Shown here one piece after another: positions 54,026 through 63,483 of a DNA stretch of 64,000 nucleotides. Numbering within the stretch: the stretch's first letter is position 1; each line of letters starts with the position of its first letter. The translations under genes and the position numbers were made by a program. This DNA is from Microbacterium invictum (GTDB lineage: Bacteria > Actinomycetota > Actinomycetes > Actinomycetales > Microbacteriaceae), in NCBI RefSeq assembly GCF_034421375.1, contig NZ_CP139779.1:1302001-1366000 (forward strand), read 5' to 3'. The notes under the pieces are model-generated. The model was not told the origin of the DNA and ran no database searches. It saw only the letters and a program-made list of their open reading frames with translations.

Positions 54026-55653
54026 ACGAATTCTTCGCCTCCGTCGGGTCGGCGGTCAGCGCCGCGGTGGAAACGACCGAGAACAATCCGGTGCTGAACA
54101 TCTCGATCTTCGGCGCCTTCGTCGCGGTGACGCTCTTCATCGTCATCCGCGCGAGTAGGAACAACAAGACCGCCGCCGACTATTACGCCGCCGGACGCTC
54201 CTTCACCGGGCCGCAGAACGGGTTCGCCATTTCGGGCGACTATCTCTCCGCGGCATCCTTCCTCGGCATCTGCGGCGCGATCGCGATCAACGGATACGAC
54301 GGCTTCCTCTACTCCATCGGATTCCTCGTCGCGTGGCTCGTCGCCCTGCTGCTCGTGGCAGAGCTGATGCGCAACACCGGCAAGTTCACGATGGCCGACG
54401 TCCTCTCCTTCCGCCTGAAGGAGCGCCCCGTGCGCATGGCGGCGGCGATCACGACCCTCGCGGTGTGCTTCTTCTACCTGCTGGCGCAGATGGCGGGGGC
54501 GGGGGGCCTGGTCGCCCTGCTGCTCGGCATCACCGAGAGCGTGGGCCAGGCGGTGGTCGTCGCCGTGGTTGGCGTCATCATGATCGTCTACGTACTCGTC
54601 GGCGGCATGAAGGGCACCACCTGGGTGCAGATCGTCAAGGCGTTCCTCCTCATCGGCGGAGCGCTCATCATGACCATCTGGGTGCTGGCGATCAACGGCT
54701 TCAGCCTCAACACGCTGCTCGAGAACGCGGTGGCCGCGTCGGTGACCGAACCCGCTGACGCCATCCTCGGCCCGGGCCTGCAGTACGGCGGCAACCCGTG
54801 GGACTTCATCTCCCTCGCGATCGCGCTCGTGCTCGGCACCGCGGGCCTGCCGCACGTGCTGATGCGCTTCTACACGGTGCCGACCGCCAAAGAGGCGCGT
54901 CGCTCGGTCGTGTGGGCGATCTGGCTGATCGGCCTCTTCTACCTGCTCACCCTCGTGCTGGGCTACGGCGCTGCGGCGCTCGTCGGCCCGGAGCGGATCG
55001 CCTCGGCACCCGGCGGGGTCAACTCGGCCGCGCCGCTGCTCGCGCTCGAACTCGGCGGGCCGCTGCTCCTCGGGTTCATCAGTGCGGTGGCGTTCGCCAC
55101 GATCCTCGCCGTGGTCGCGGGGCTCACCATCACCGCCGCGGCGTCGTTCGCCCACGACATCTACGCCAACGTGGTGAAGAAGGGGAACGTGCCGCCCGAC
55201 GGCGAGGTGAAGGTCGCCCGGCGCACCGTCATCGTGATCGGCATCCTCGCGATCCTCGGCGGCATTGCCGTGCAAGGTCAGAACGTCGCGTTCCTGGTGG
55301 CGCTGGCGTTCGCGGTGGCGGCGTCGGCGAACCTCCCGACCATCCTCTACTCGCTGTTCTGGCGGAAGTTCACCACGCGTGGAGCGGTGTGGAGCATGTA
55401 CGGAGGACTCGCGGCCGCGATCATCCTCATCGTCCTCTCGCCGGTGTTCTGGGGGTCGGAGACCAGCGTGTTCAAGGTGGGCACCGCGATCTGGCCGCTG
55501 AACAACCCCGGGATCGTCTCGATCCCGCTCGGGTTCTTCCTCGGCTGGCTGGGGTCGGTCACCTCGCGCGGCGGCGAAGACCGCACCAAGGCGGCCGAGA
55601 TGGAGGTGCGCTCGCTGACCGGCTTCGGGGCCGAGAAGGCGACGAACCACTAG
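54022..55653 (+). CDS. mctC: Sodium:solute symporter, MctC/ActP monocarboxylate type
   Basis: 543 residues, solute:sodium symporter family with about 13 TM helices. Signature segments: AADYYAAGRSFTGPQNGFAISGDYLSAASFLG, GLPHVLMRFYTVPTAKEARRSV and SFAHDIYANVVKKG. The family transports acetate, propionate or pyruvate. Encoded with DUF485, and opposite a RamA-like regulator, as for the mctC locus of Corynebacterium. The symbol is used by analogy; the substrate is not proven. Confidence 0.88.
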   Translation: MNEFFASVGSAVSAAVETTENNPVLNISIFGAFVAVTLFIVIRASRNNKTAADYYAAGRSFTGPQNGFAISGDYLSAASFLGICGAIAINGYDGFLYSIGFLVAWLVALLLVAELMRNTGKFTMADVLSFRLKERPVRMAAAITTLAVCFFYLLAQMAGAGGLVALLLGITESVGQAVVVAVVGVIMIVYVLVGGMKGTTWVQIVKAFLLIGGALIMTIWVLAINGFSLNTLLENAVAASVTEPADAILGPGLQYGGNPWDFISLAIALVLGTAGLPHVLMRFYTVPTAKEARRSVVWAIWLIGLFYLLTLVLGYGAAALVGPERIASAPGGVNSAAPLLALELGGPLLLGFISAVAFATILAVVAGLTITAAASFAHDIYANVVKKGNVPPDGEVKVARRTVIVIGILAILGGIAVQGQNVAFLVALAFAVAASANLPTILYSLFWRKFTTRGAVWSMYGGLAAAIILIVLSPVFWGSETSVFKVGTAIWPLNNPGIVSIPLGFFLGWLGSVTSRGGEDRTKAAEMEVRSLTGFGAEKATNH

Positions 55654-55734
55654 GACGCCTTCGATCCGGATGCCACGGCCCGGCGGCCCCGCGGAGAGGA
55701 ACCTCCCGCGGGGCCGCTGCGCGCGACCGGCGGC

Positions 55735-56256
55735 CTACACGCCCGCCGCACGCTCGAAGTCGACGAGGAACCGCTTCACCTCGGGATGGCCGCCGTACTC
55801 GCCGAGCGACCCGTCGGCGCGCACCACCCGGTGCACGGGGATGACGATCGAGAACGGCGTTGTGGCGCAGGCGGTGCCGACCGCGCGCGCCGCGCCGGGG
55901 CTCCCTGCGGCAATGGCGACCTCGCCATAGCCGGCGGTCTCGCCGTAGGGGATCCGCTGGATCGCCTCCAGCGCGAGTCGGGTGAAGCCGGTGGCCTGAC
56001 CGAGGTCGAGCGGCAGGTCGAACTGACGGCGCTCACGGGCGAAGTACTCGTCGAGCTGCTCGGCGGTGCGGCGGGCGAGGGGGTGCTCGGGCCCGGGCTC
56101 CACGTCGCCGTAGCGGCGGGCGAGGCCCTCGAGCTCCGGCTCTGCCGGCCCGTGGATCGGGTGCACGGTGAGCAGGGCGTCGTCACGCGCGACGATCAGC
56201 ACCTCGCCGACGGGGGAGGGGTGGAGGAGGAACCGGGGGGCGAGGGCGGCGATCAT
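55735..56256 (-). CDS. Alkyltransferase-like (Ogt/MGMT-fold) protein, acceptor Cys replaced
   Basis: 173 residues, with the complete MGMT fold: LDLGQATGFTRLALEAIQRIPYGETAGYGEVA (recognition helix region) and the active-site loop IVIPVHRVV. The acceptor Cys of PCHRV is Val here (codon GTG), so no methyl transfer is possible. Alkyltransferase-like proteins with substituted Cys flag O6-alkylguanine for nucleotide excision repair; a Val variant is unusual. The ATG at 56256 follows GAGGATG. It is convergent with the transporter gene. Confidence 0.85.
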   Translation of the reverse strand: MIAALAPRFLLHPSPVGEVLIVARDDALLTVHPIHGPAEPELEGLARRYGDVEPGPEHPLARRTAEQLDEYFARERRQFDLPLDLGQATGFTRLALEAIQRIPYGETAGYGEVAIAAGSPGAARAVGTACATTPFSIVIPVHRVVRADGSLGEYGGHPEVKRFLVDFERAAGV

Positions 56257-56476
56257 GACGACATCCTCGCCCGTCACGCCCACTCCCGCGGGTGCCGGGG
56301 CGGCATCTGTGAGTGATCGGCGATCGGGGGTGCCTGTGCAGGAAGGGCCGATCACCCGGCGTGTCGTCAATACCGCGAAAACCCGCCCCGCCTAACGGCG
56401 CCCGACCTGGCGGGCGCTTAGTGTGGCTGACGTGTGGCGAGTCGAATCGGATGTCATGGAGAACCGGGGAGGAACA

Positions 56477-59400
56477 GTGACCGGTCCGGCCGTGAACCCC
56501 GGTGACCTCGGTCTTTCCGAGCCGGGCGTCACGGTCGCCCACATCGCCGACCCCGCGCGAGAGACCCTGCGGCGTCAGGCGTCGCAGCTGGGCGGTCGGT
56601 CGACACTGCTGCACTACAGCGACTCCCGCGAAGAGGGCATCGAGATCACCGGCGCCCACCCGGGGAGCCTCCCGCAGTTCATCACCGGCCGATCCACGCT
56701 GCTGTCGGGGCTGTTTCGCGACGAGGTGGCGCTGCGAAACGCGCGGCTCGCCGCCGAGCGCATCACCGCCAAGAACGTCGAGCTGCGCACCGCCCGAGGG
56801 ATCGACGCGGTCCACCTCGCGGTGGGCCTCGCCTCATGGCGACTGGGCGGCCTCGCCTGCACCGCACCGGTGCTGCTGCGACCCCTCGCCATCCGGCGGC
56901 ACCACTCCGACTTCGAGCTGAAGCTGCGGGGCTCGTTCCACGTCAACCCCGAGCTCATCCGGGCCTTCAAGACCCACTTCGGCATCACCGTCGACGGGGC
57001 GGCGCTCGCCGCCCTCGCCTACGACGGCGGCGTCTTCAAACCCCAGCCGGTCATCGACCACCTGCGGGCCCTGACCGCCTCGCTGCCGAACGTGAAGGTG
57101 CAGCCGCGCCTGGTGGTCTCGACCTTCGCCGACGTCGCATCGCCGATGTCGAGGGATGCCGCGAACCTCGACCACCCTGTGCTGAACGCCCTCGCGGGGC
57201 ATCCTGCCGATCGCGAACGGGTGATGCACCGCCGGGAGATCCCCTCGATCCTCCCCGCCGACGAGCGTCCCCCCGCCGCCGACGCACTGCTGCTCGACGC
57301 CGACGCCGAACAGGAGGGAGTTCTCGCGCGCATCGCGTCGGGCCAGTCGCTCGTCGTCCACACGCTCCCCGGCACCGGCGGCACCCAGACCGTCATCAAC
57401 GCCGTCGGCTCGCTCGTCCGCGAGGGGCGACGCGTCCTCGTCGTGAGTGCGCGACGCGCGACCCTCGAGGGCGTCCGTCACCGCCTCGCGGGTGTCGGGC
57501 TGCCGGGCCTCACCGTCTCGCCGCGGCACGTGCGCCGCGACCTCATCCGCGCGATCGGTCGCAACGAGAAGGCCGAGAAGCCGGCCGTGGCCGAGGTCGA
57601 TGACGCCCTCGTGCGTCTTCGCACCGTGCTGCGCGACTACCGTCACGCCCTGACGACCACGCACTCCGACCTCGGCGTCTGCACGCTCGACGTGCTGCGC
57701 CGGCTCGCAGAACTCTCGGCCCTCGACCCCACGCCGTCGACCGCCGCGCGCTTCGACGTCAGCACGCTCATCCGCCTGGCGGGCAAGCGGCGAGAAGCCG
57801 CGACCAAGCTCGCCACCGCCGCGCGCCTCGGCGAATTCCGGTTCGGCCCGCACGACTCGCCGTGGTTCGGCGTCTCGTTCGCCACCACCGCCGATGCCCG
57901 CCGTGCGCACGGCCTCGCAGCCCGCCTCCACCGCGCCGACGTGCCGGCGCTCCTCGAGCGCGGCTACGCGATGGTCGGGCAGACCCACATGCGGCCGTTC
58001 CAGAGCGTCGCCGAGCTCGGGGTGCAGCTGCGGCTGCTCTCGGGCATCCGCGATTCGCTCGACCGGTTCAGCCCCACGGTGTTCGAGCGGCCGCTCGGCG
58101 AGCTCATCCAGGCCCACGGCCCGCGTCGCGACTCGCCGTCGATGAACGCGGCGAACCGTCGACGGCTCAAGCGTCTCTCGCGCGAGTACATCCGGCCCGG
58201 CGTCCACATCGTCGACATGCACGAGGCCCTCCTGAAGGTGCAGCAGCAGCGCACCGAGTGGCACCGCTACGTCGAGGCCGGCGTCATCCCCGAGGTGCCC
58301 TTCGGGCTGGCCGACGTGCACGTCGCCTGGCAGCGGGTCGACGCCGACCTCGCCGAGCTCGACGAGATCCTCGGGCGCTCGGGCGCCGACGCGCTCGGCT
58401 CGATCCCGGTATCGCAGCTCGTGCGCACGCTTGCCGAACTCGCCGCGGAATCGGACGTCTTCGACAACCTCGTCGAGCGGGCGACCCTGCGCTCCGAACT
58501 CGCAGGGCTCGGGCTCGAGCCACTCCTCACCGAGCTCTCAGTGCGTCACGTGCCCGAGCAGCAGGTCGGCGCCGAGCTCGAGTGGGCGTGGTGGCAGTCG
58601 GCGCTGGAGTACCTGCTGCGCACCGACCGCGCGCTCCTCGGCGCCAACACCGCCGTCGTGGACCGCCTCGAGCGCGACTTCCGGCTCGTCGACGAGGCGC
58701 ACACCGGTGCGTCCGGGCCGCTGCTGGCCTCGCAGCTCGCAACCCAGTGGCGGATCGGCATCGTCGACGAGGCCGAGGAGGCCGCGGCCCTGCGAGCCGC
58801 CCTGAAGTCGGGCGACATCAGCCCCGCTCAGTTCCTCGACGCCGCCCCCACGCTCTCGCGCGCCCTCGCGCCGGTGTGGCTCGCATCGCCCTACGACGTG
58901 CCGCTCATCCCCGACTCCCTGCGCTTCGACGTCGTGATCATCGCGGATGCCGGGGCGCTGTGCCTCGCCGAGGCAACGCCGGCCCTGCGGCGCGGCGGTC
59001 AGCTGGTGGTCTTCGGCGACCCGGTGACGCAGAAGCCCACACCCTTCCGGGTGGCGTCGGCCATTCCCACCGATGACCCCGATGCGCCCGACGACCCGTT
59101 CGACGACGAGAGCGTGTTCGTCCGGCTCTCGGAGCTGTTCCCCGTCGAGACCCTCACCCGCAGCTACCGCGCCGGGGGAGAAGACCTCGCGGCGCTCGTG
59201 AACGACGCCTTCTACGGCGGCGAGATCGTGTCGCTGCCGTGGGCGGGGTCGTACCTCGGCCGCGGGAGCCTCAGCGTCGACTACGTCGAGGGCGGCACTG
59301 GCGCGCCCGACCCGATCAGCGGAGCCGTCGAGACCCCCGACGCCGAGGTCGCCCGCGTGGTGACCCTGGTCGTCGAGCACGCCGTGAACCGGGCGTCGGA

Positions 59401-60154
59401 GTCGCTGATGGTCGTCACCGCATCGCGGAAGCACGCCGAGCGGATTCGCGCCGCCGTCGGTGCCGCGTTCGCCGGGCGGACGGATGTCGCAGACTTCGTC
59501 GGTCGCGACACCGCCGAGCCGTTCGCCGTCCTCAGCCTCGAAGAGTCGGTGGCCGAGAGCCGCGACCGCGTCATCTTCTCGCTCGGGTTCGGCCTCACCA
59601 AGCACGGCCGCGTACTGAGCGACTTCGGCGACCTCTCCACCCCCGACGGCGAGCGGCTGCTCACCGTCGGCATGACCCGCGCCCGCCGGTCGATGGTGAT
59701 CGTGTCGTCCATCCGTCCCTCGGCGTTCGACGAAGGACGCCTCGAGCACGGCGCGGCGACCCTCATGGGCATCCTCGGCGGCCTCGCCGCCCGCGCGCGC
59801 GAAGCGCGCCTCGAAGACCTCGCCGACCCGCTCACCCGGTCGCTGGCCCGCGAGCTCCGCCGCCTCGGCGTCTCGGTCGACGTGCAGTACCGGGGCCTCC
59901 TGCCCCTCGTCGCCCAGTACAACGGCAAGGCCGTCGTCGCCGAGAGCGATCCCGAGACCCGCGGCGAGTCGCTCCGCGAAGCGCTGCGGCTGCGGCCCCA
60001 GATCCTCCGCCGCCTGGGCTGGCACTACGTGCGCGTGCACTCGTTCGACCTGTACAGCGACCCGGCAGGGGTTGCGGCGCGCATCGCCGAGCTTCTGGGA
60101 GCCCCGGCGATCACCGCCGACCCCGACACGCAGCCGGTCGACCTCATCGAGTAA
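56477..60154 (+). CDS. Large SF1-helicase-like protein with degenerate Walker A
   Basis: 1225 residues. The architecture resembles UvrD/DUF4011-type SF1 helicases: LVVHTLPGTGGTQTVIN in motif I, DVVIIADAGAL in motif II, and VGMTRARRSMVIVSS in motif VI, with long helical insertions and a C-terminal region (LAQYNGKAVVAESD, RRLGWHYVRVHSFDLY) like a nuclease-like MrfA/REase tail. The Walker A Lys is Gly and the Walker B Asp-Glu is Ala-Asp, so ATP hydrolysis is doubtful. GTG 56477 is chosen because GGGGAGGAACA precedes it. Function unknown. Confidence 0.8.
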   Translation: MTGPAVNPGDLGLSEPGVTVAHIADPARETLRRQASQLGGRSTLLHYSDSREEGIEITGAHPGSLPQFITGRSTLLSGLFRDEVALRNARLAAERITAKNVELRTARGIDAVHLAVGLASWRLGGLACTAPVLLRPLAIRRHHSDFELKLRGSFHVNPELIRAFKTHFGITVDGAALAALAYDGGVFKPQPVIDHLRALTASLPNVKVQPRLVVSTFADVASPMSRDAANLDHPVLNALAGHPADRERVMHRREIPSILPADERPPAADALLLDADAEQEGVLARIASGQSLVVHTLPGTGGTQTVINAVGSLVREGRRVLVVSARRATLEGVRHRLAGVGLPGLTVSPRHVRRDLIRAIGRNEKAEKPAVAEVDDALVRLRTVLRDYRHALTTTHSDLGVCTLDVLRRLAELSALDPTPSTAARFDVSTLIRLAGKRREAATKLATAARLGEFRFGPHDSPWFGVSFATTADARRAHGLAARLHRADVPALLERGYAMVGQTHMRPFQSVAELGVQLRLLSGIRDSLDRFSPTVFERPLGELIQAHGPRRDSPSMNAANRRRLKRLSREYIRPGVHIVDMHEALLKVQQQRTEWHRYVEAGVIPEVPFGLADVHVAWQRVDADLAELDEILGRSGADALGSIPVSQLVRTLAELAAESDVFDNLVERATLRSELAGLGLEPLLTELSVRHVPEQQVGAELEWAWWQSALEYLLRTDRALLGANTAVVDRLERDFRLVDEAHTGASGPLLASQLATQWRIGIVDEAEEAAALRAALKSGDISPAQFLDAAPTLSRALAPVWLASPYDVPLIPDSLRFDVVIIADAGALCLAEATPALRRGGQLVVFGDPVTQKPTPFRVASAIPTDDPDAPDDPFDDESVFVRLSELFPVETLTRSYRAGGEDLAALVNDAFYGGEIVSLPWAGSYLGRGSLSVDYVEGGTGAPDPISGAVETPDAEVARVVTLVVEHAVNRASESLMVVTASRKHAERIRAAVGAAFAGRTDVADFVGRDTAEPFAVLSLEESVAESRDRVIFSLGFGLTKHGRVLSDFGDLSTPDGERLLTVGMTRARRSMVIVSSIRPSAFDEGRLEHGAATLMGILGGLAARAREARLEDLADPLTRSLARELRRLGVSVDVQYRGLLPLVAQYNGKAVVAESDPETRGESLREALRLRPQILRRLGWHYVRVHSFDLYSDPAGVAARIAELLGAPAITADPDTQPVDLIE

Positions 60155-60158
60155 GTCG

Positions 60159-60353
60159 ATGGCCGAGGACGAGCCCCGCCAGCGCGTGGAACGGGTTCCC
60201 GGGTCACGACGCGCCCGGCTGACACCCGCGCCCGACACGGAGGCCGAACCCTCCGCCGTCGATGACAGCGAGGACGCCGCCCCCGCGGCATCCGATGGTC
60301 TTTCCGGCCCGAATGACGAACGGATGCGGCGGGAGAAACCACCCCACTACTGA
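60159..60353 (+). CDS. Small disordered protein, 64 residues
   Basis: A short acidic, Pro/Ala-rich chain with a positively charged start and end (MAEDEPRQRVERVPGSRRARL ... RMRREKPPHY). It lies 4 nt after the helicase-like gene stop and is probably co-transcribed with it. The C-terminal NDERMRREKPPHY is a pattern I recall in small actinobacterial hypotheticals encoded after this helicase-like gene. Confidence 0.55.
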   Translation: MAEDEPRQRVERVPGSRRARLTPAPDTEAEPSAVDDSEDAAPAASDGLSGPNDERMRREKPPHY

Positions 60354-60376
60354 GGCGGCGTCTGCGGCAGCAGCCG

Positions 60377-60826
60377 TTACGGCGTCGGGGGAGTGGTCCG
60401 CGAGGTGCCGGCGCCGGGCTGCGCGGCGAGCAGGTCGCGGATCTGGACCAGCAGCTCCTGCTCGGTCGGCACGGGGTCGGCTGCGGCCCCGGTCGCGGCG
60501 CCGGCGCGTGCCTCCTGACGCTTCTTCCAGTGGTTCATCGGCATGACGAACACGAAGTAGACGACCGTGGCGACGGCGAGGAAGTTGATCACCGCGGCGA
60601 TGACGGCGCCGAACGAGAAGACCGAGACGCCGCCGAGCAGGGTGGGCACGTTCACGACGAACGCCGTCTCGAGGTCACCCGTCTGGAAGACCAGCCCGAT
60701 GAGCGGATTGATGAAGGCGGTGACGAGGACGTTCACGATTCCGGTGAACGCGGCGCCGATCACGACGGCGACGGCGAGGTCGATCACGTTCCCGCGAAGG
60801 ATGAACTCCTTGAAGCCCTTGATCAT
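60377..60826 (-). CDS. mscL: Large-conductance mechanosensitive channel
   Basis: 149 residues. [46 protein letters not shown] is the MscL S1/TM1 signature; TM2 is at about 70-98; the C-terminal cytoplasmic helix ends in [12 protein letters not shown]. It releases solutes on hypo-osmotic shock. The tail after residue 105 is longer than in E. coli, with an Ala-rich linker. It lies on the same strand downstream of the FmdB gene. Confidence 0.95.
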   Translation of the reverse strand: MIKGFKEFILRGNVIDLAVAVVIGAAFTGIVNVLVTAFINPLIGLVFQTGDLETAFVVNVPTLLGGVSVFSFGAVIAAVINFLAVATVVYFVFVMPMNHWKKRQEARAGAATGAAADPVPTEQELLVQIRDLLAAQPGAGTSRTTPPTP

Positions 60827-60862
60827 CGATGGTGCCTTCCGACGTCGCCGGCTGCCGCCGGG

Positions 60863-61174
60863 CTACGAACCGCTGGACGCGGGCGAGGCCTTCGCCTCGG
60901 ACTTCGATGATGGCGAAGACCCGCTCGATTCGCCACCGGAACTCGCCGGTGCGCTCTCACTCTTCGTACCTTCGCTCTTCTTGCCCTCTCCACTGCCGGC
61001 ACGCGAGTCGGTGCGGTAGAAGCCCGAGCCGTTGAAGGTGACGCCGATCGAGCCGTACTCCTTGCGAAGCGGTCCCTCGCACTCGGGGCAGGTGGTCAGC
61101 GCCGGATCGGCGAAGGACTGCACGGCGTCGAAGCGGTGCCCGCACTGCTTGCAGGCGTAGGCGTAGGTGGGCAT
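60863..61174 (-). CDS. FmdB-family zinc-ribbon protein
   Basis: 103 residues. MPTYAYACKQCGHRFDAVQSF and TTCPECEGPLRKEY form the CxxC...CxxC zinc ribbon of the FmdB family, followed by the conserved GVTFNGSGFYRTD and a Ser-rich disordered tail. Regulatory role unclear. It lies between mscL and the 5-formyl-THF cyclo-ligase gene on the same strand, a common actinobacterial order. Confidence 0.92.
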   Translation of the reverse strand: MPTYAYACKQCGHRFDAVQSFADPALTTCPECEGPLRKEYGSIGVTFNGSGFYRTDSRAGSGEGKKSEGTKSESAPASSGGESSGSSPSSKSEAKASPASSGS

Positions 61175-61203
61175 GTCGGTGTCTTTCGTCGGGGGTGCGC
61201 CGA

Positions 61204-61800
61204 TCAGCGTCGGGCAGGCGCGAGATCGATCGTACGCGTCGGGGTGACCACACCCGACACCGGCTGGTCGTGCACATCGCGCGGAACGGAGTCGAGCAGC
61301 TCGGTGTCGTAGATGACCGCGTAGACCGGGGGACAGCGCTCCATCGATCCGATGGTCTTGTCGAAGAACCCGCGCCCCCAGCCGAGGCGCGTGCCGTCCT
61401 GCCCGACGGCCGCGGCGGGGATGACGAGAAGGTCGACGTCATTCACCGCGATCGGGCCGAGCACCTCGCCGACGGGCTCGGGCAGGCCATACATCCCCTC
61501 GGTGATGTCGAGGTCGGGCGTGGCGACCGACCAGTCGAGCAGTCCGTCGGCGCGGGTGATCGGGAGGAGCACACGGATGCCGCGGCGCACCGCCTCGGTG
61601 ACGAACTGCCGGGTGCCCGGCTCGGTCGTCGTGGAGAGGAAGCACGACATCGAGCGGACGCCGAAACGGTCGAGGAGCGCATCGAGCTGTGCGGTGATGC
61701 CGCTCTCGGCGGTGTCGCGTGCTGCCGCCGACATCAGATTCCGGCGCTCGCGCAGATCGGCGCGGAGCGCCCGTTTGGCGTCGGCGATCGCGTCGGACAT
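61204..61800 (-). CDS. 5-formyltetrahydrofolate cyclo-ligase
   Basis: 198 residues. ATP-binding/folate motifs RRGIRVLLPIT, EPVGEVLGP, VIPAAAVGQDGTRLGWGRGFFDKT are characteristic. The enzyme converts 5-formyl-THF to 5,10-methenyl-THF using ATP. ATG 61800 is chosen over an upstream in-frame start because the prefix is unlike the family. It is divergent from galU. Confidence 0.93.
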   Translation of the reverse strand: MSDAIADAKRALRADLRERRNLMSAAARDTAESGITAQLDALLDRFGVRSMSCFLSTTTEPGTRQFVTEAVRRGIRVLLPITRADGLLDWSVATPDLDITEGMYGLPEPVGEVLGPIAVNDVDLLVIPAAAVGQDGTRLGWGRGFFDKTIGSMERCPPVYAVIYDTELLDSVPRDVHDQPVSGVVTPTRTIDLAPARR

Positions 61801-61879
61801 GCGTTGATCATAGGCGGCGCGGTCTCGGAGATCGCGGTGCTCTGGTGCGGCACGTGCTTTCCGTGAAACATCCACCCCC

Positions 61880-61885
61880 TACAAT
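61880..61885 (+). promoter_or_regulatory. -10 element TACAAT giving a leaderless galU transcript
   Basis: TACAAT ends 7 nt before the GTG start of galU, with no Shine-Dalgarno in between. The expected transcription start therefore coincides with, or is adjacent to, the start codon. Confidence 0.55.
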
Positions 61886-61892
61886 CGGGCTC

Positions 61893-62780
61893 GTGCCTCG
61901 TAGCTCATTCAAAGCCGTCATTCCCGCCGCCGGACTGGGAACGCGATTCCTGCCCGCAACCAAGGCGATGCCGAAGGAGATGCTCCCGGTCGTCGACAAG
62001 CCCGCGATCCAGTACGTCGTCGAGGAGGCCACCGCGGCCGGCATCGACGACGTGCTCATCATCATCGGGCGCAATAAGAACAACCTGTCGAACCACTTCG
62101 ACTCGGTGCCCGAGCTCGAGTCGACGCTCGAGCGCAAGGGCGACCACTCGAAGCTGGCGAAGGTTCAGCACTCCAGCGACCTCGCCGACATCCATTTTGT
62201 CCGTCAGGGTGAGCCGAAGGGTCTCGGGCACGCTGTCCTGCGGGCCCGCGCCCACGTCGGCGACCACCCGTTCGCGGTGCTGCTGGGCGATGACCTCATC
62301 GACGAGCGCGACCCGCTCCTCACGACCATGCTCGAAGAGCACACCAAGCGCGGTGCGGCGATCGTCGCGCTGATGGAGGTCGACCCCGACTCGATCCACC
62401 TCTACGGTGCTGCGGCGGTCGAAGCGACCGACGACGACGGTGTGGTGAAGGTCACGGGCCTCGTCGAGAAGCCCGCGAAGGAGGACGCCCCCTCCAACCT
62501 CGCGATCATCGGCCGCTACGTTCTCTCGCCCTCGGTGTTCGACATTCTCGAGCGCACCGAGCCCGGCAAGGGCGGCGAGATCCAGCTCACCGACGCCCTT
62601 CAGGAGATGGCTTCCGACCCCGACGGGCCGGGCGTCTACGGCGTCGTGTTCCGCGGCCGTCGCTACGACACCGGCGATAGAGTGGATTACATCAAGGCCA
62701 TCGTGCAGCTCGCCGCCGACCGTGAGGACTTGGGTCCTGAGCTGCGTCCCTGGTTCAAGGAGTTCGCGGCGAAGCTGTGA
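61893..62780 (+). CDS. galU: UTP-glucose-1-phosphate uridylyltransferase
   Basis: 295 residues. The nucleotidyltransferase motif KAVIPAAGLGTRFLPATKAMPKEMLPVVDKP starts the protein; PFAVLLGDDLID holds the metal-binding Asp, and VTGLVEKP the sugar-phosphate-binding region. It makes UDP-glucose for polysaccharide and lipid glycosylation. GTG 61893 is chosen because it places the family N-terminus right at the start. A GNAT gene follows after 36 nt. Confidence 0.95.
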   Translation: MPRSSFKAVIPAAGLGTRFLPATKAMPKEMLPVVDKPAIQYVVEEATAAGIDDVLIIIGRNKNNLSNHFDSVPELESTLERKGDHSKLAKVQHSSDLADIHFVRQGEPKGLGHAVLRARAHVGDHPFAVLLGDDLIDERDPLLTTMLEEHTKRGAAIVALMEVDPDSIHLYGAAAVEATDDDGVVKVTGLVEKPAKEDAPSNLAIIGRYVLSPSVFDILERTEPGKGGEIQLTDALQEMASDPDGPGVYGVVFRGRRYDTGDRVDYIKAIVQLAADREDLGPELRPWFKEFAAKL

Positions 62781-62816
62781 GCTGACACGGAGCGACCGCC
62801 GCAGCGAGGGGGGTGT

Positions 62817-63446
62817 GTGGACCTGTCATCCCCCCGTGAGCATGGCCCGATCTCGATCCGGCTCATCCGTCAGCGCGACGCGCGGACGGTGCAGAACGAG
62901 TTGCTGACCAATCGGTCGTGGCTGCGCCCCTGGGAGGCCACGAGCCCCGACGGCCCGGTGTCGTTCGACATGCGTGCGGGCATCCGCCGTCTGCTGCAGC
63001 AGTACCGCGACGGCGCCGGCATCCCGTTCGTGATGGAGTACGACGGCGTGATCGCCGGACAGCTCAACGTGTGGGGGATCGCGCGGGGGTCTTTGGCGAC
63101 CGCGACCATCGGGTACTGGGTGAGCGAGCGGTTCGCGGGGCGCGGGATCACGCCCACCGCCGTGGCGCTCGCGACCGACGTGTGCTTCGCCGAGGCGCGG
63201 CTGCACCGGATGGAGATCTGCATCCGCCCCGAGAACCGCGCGAGCCTGAGGGTGGTGGAGAAGCTCGGATTCCGGTACGAGGGGCTGCGGCGCCGGTACA
63301 TCCACATCGACGGGGACTGGCGCGACCACTACTGCTTCGCGCTGGTGCGCGAGGACGTTCCCGGGGGAGTGCTCGCCCGGTGGGTCGAGGGACGCGCGCC
63401 GCAGGACGCGGCGACGATCCCTCCGGCGGATCGGTTGCACGCCTGA
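62817..63446 (+). CDS. RimJ/RimL-type GNAT N-acetyltransferase
   Basis: 209 residues. GNAT fold with acetyl-CoA-binding SERFAGRGITPTAVAL (R/Q-x2-G-x-G/A variant) and C-terminal HRMEICIRPENRASLRVVEKLGFRYEGLRRRYIHIDGDWRDHY, typical of RimJ-type ribosomal-protein or N-terminal acetyltransferases. GTG 62817 follows GAGGGGGGTGT. Probably in one transcript with galU. The target is unknown. Confidence 0.9.
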   Translation: MDLSSPREHGPISIRLIRQRDARTVQNELLTNRSWLRPWEATSPDGPVSFDMRAGIRRLLQQYRDGAGIPFVMEYDGVIAGQLNVWGIARGSLATATIGYWVSERFAGRGITPTAVALATDVCFAEARLHRMEICIRPENRASLRVVEKLGFRYEGLRRRYIHIDGDWRDHYCFALVREDVPGGVLARWVEGRAPQDAATIPPADRLHA

Positions 63447-63483
63447 TCCGGATGGGCTCGGGTTCGTGCCTCCTGCGCACAGG

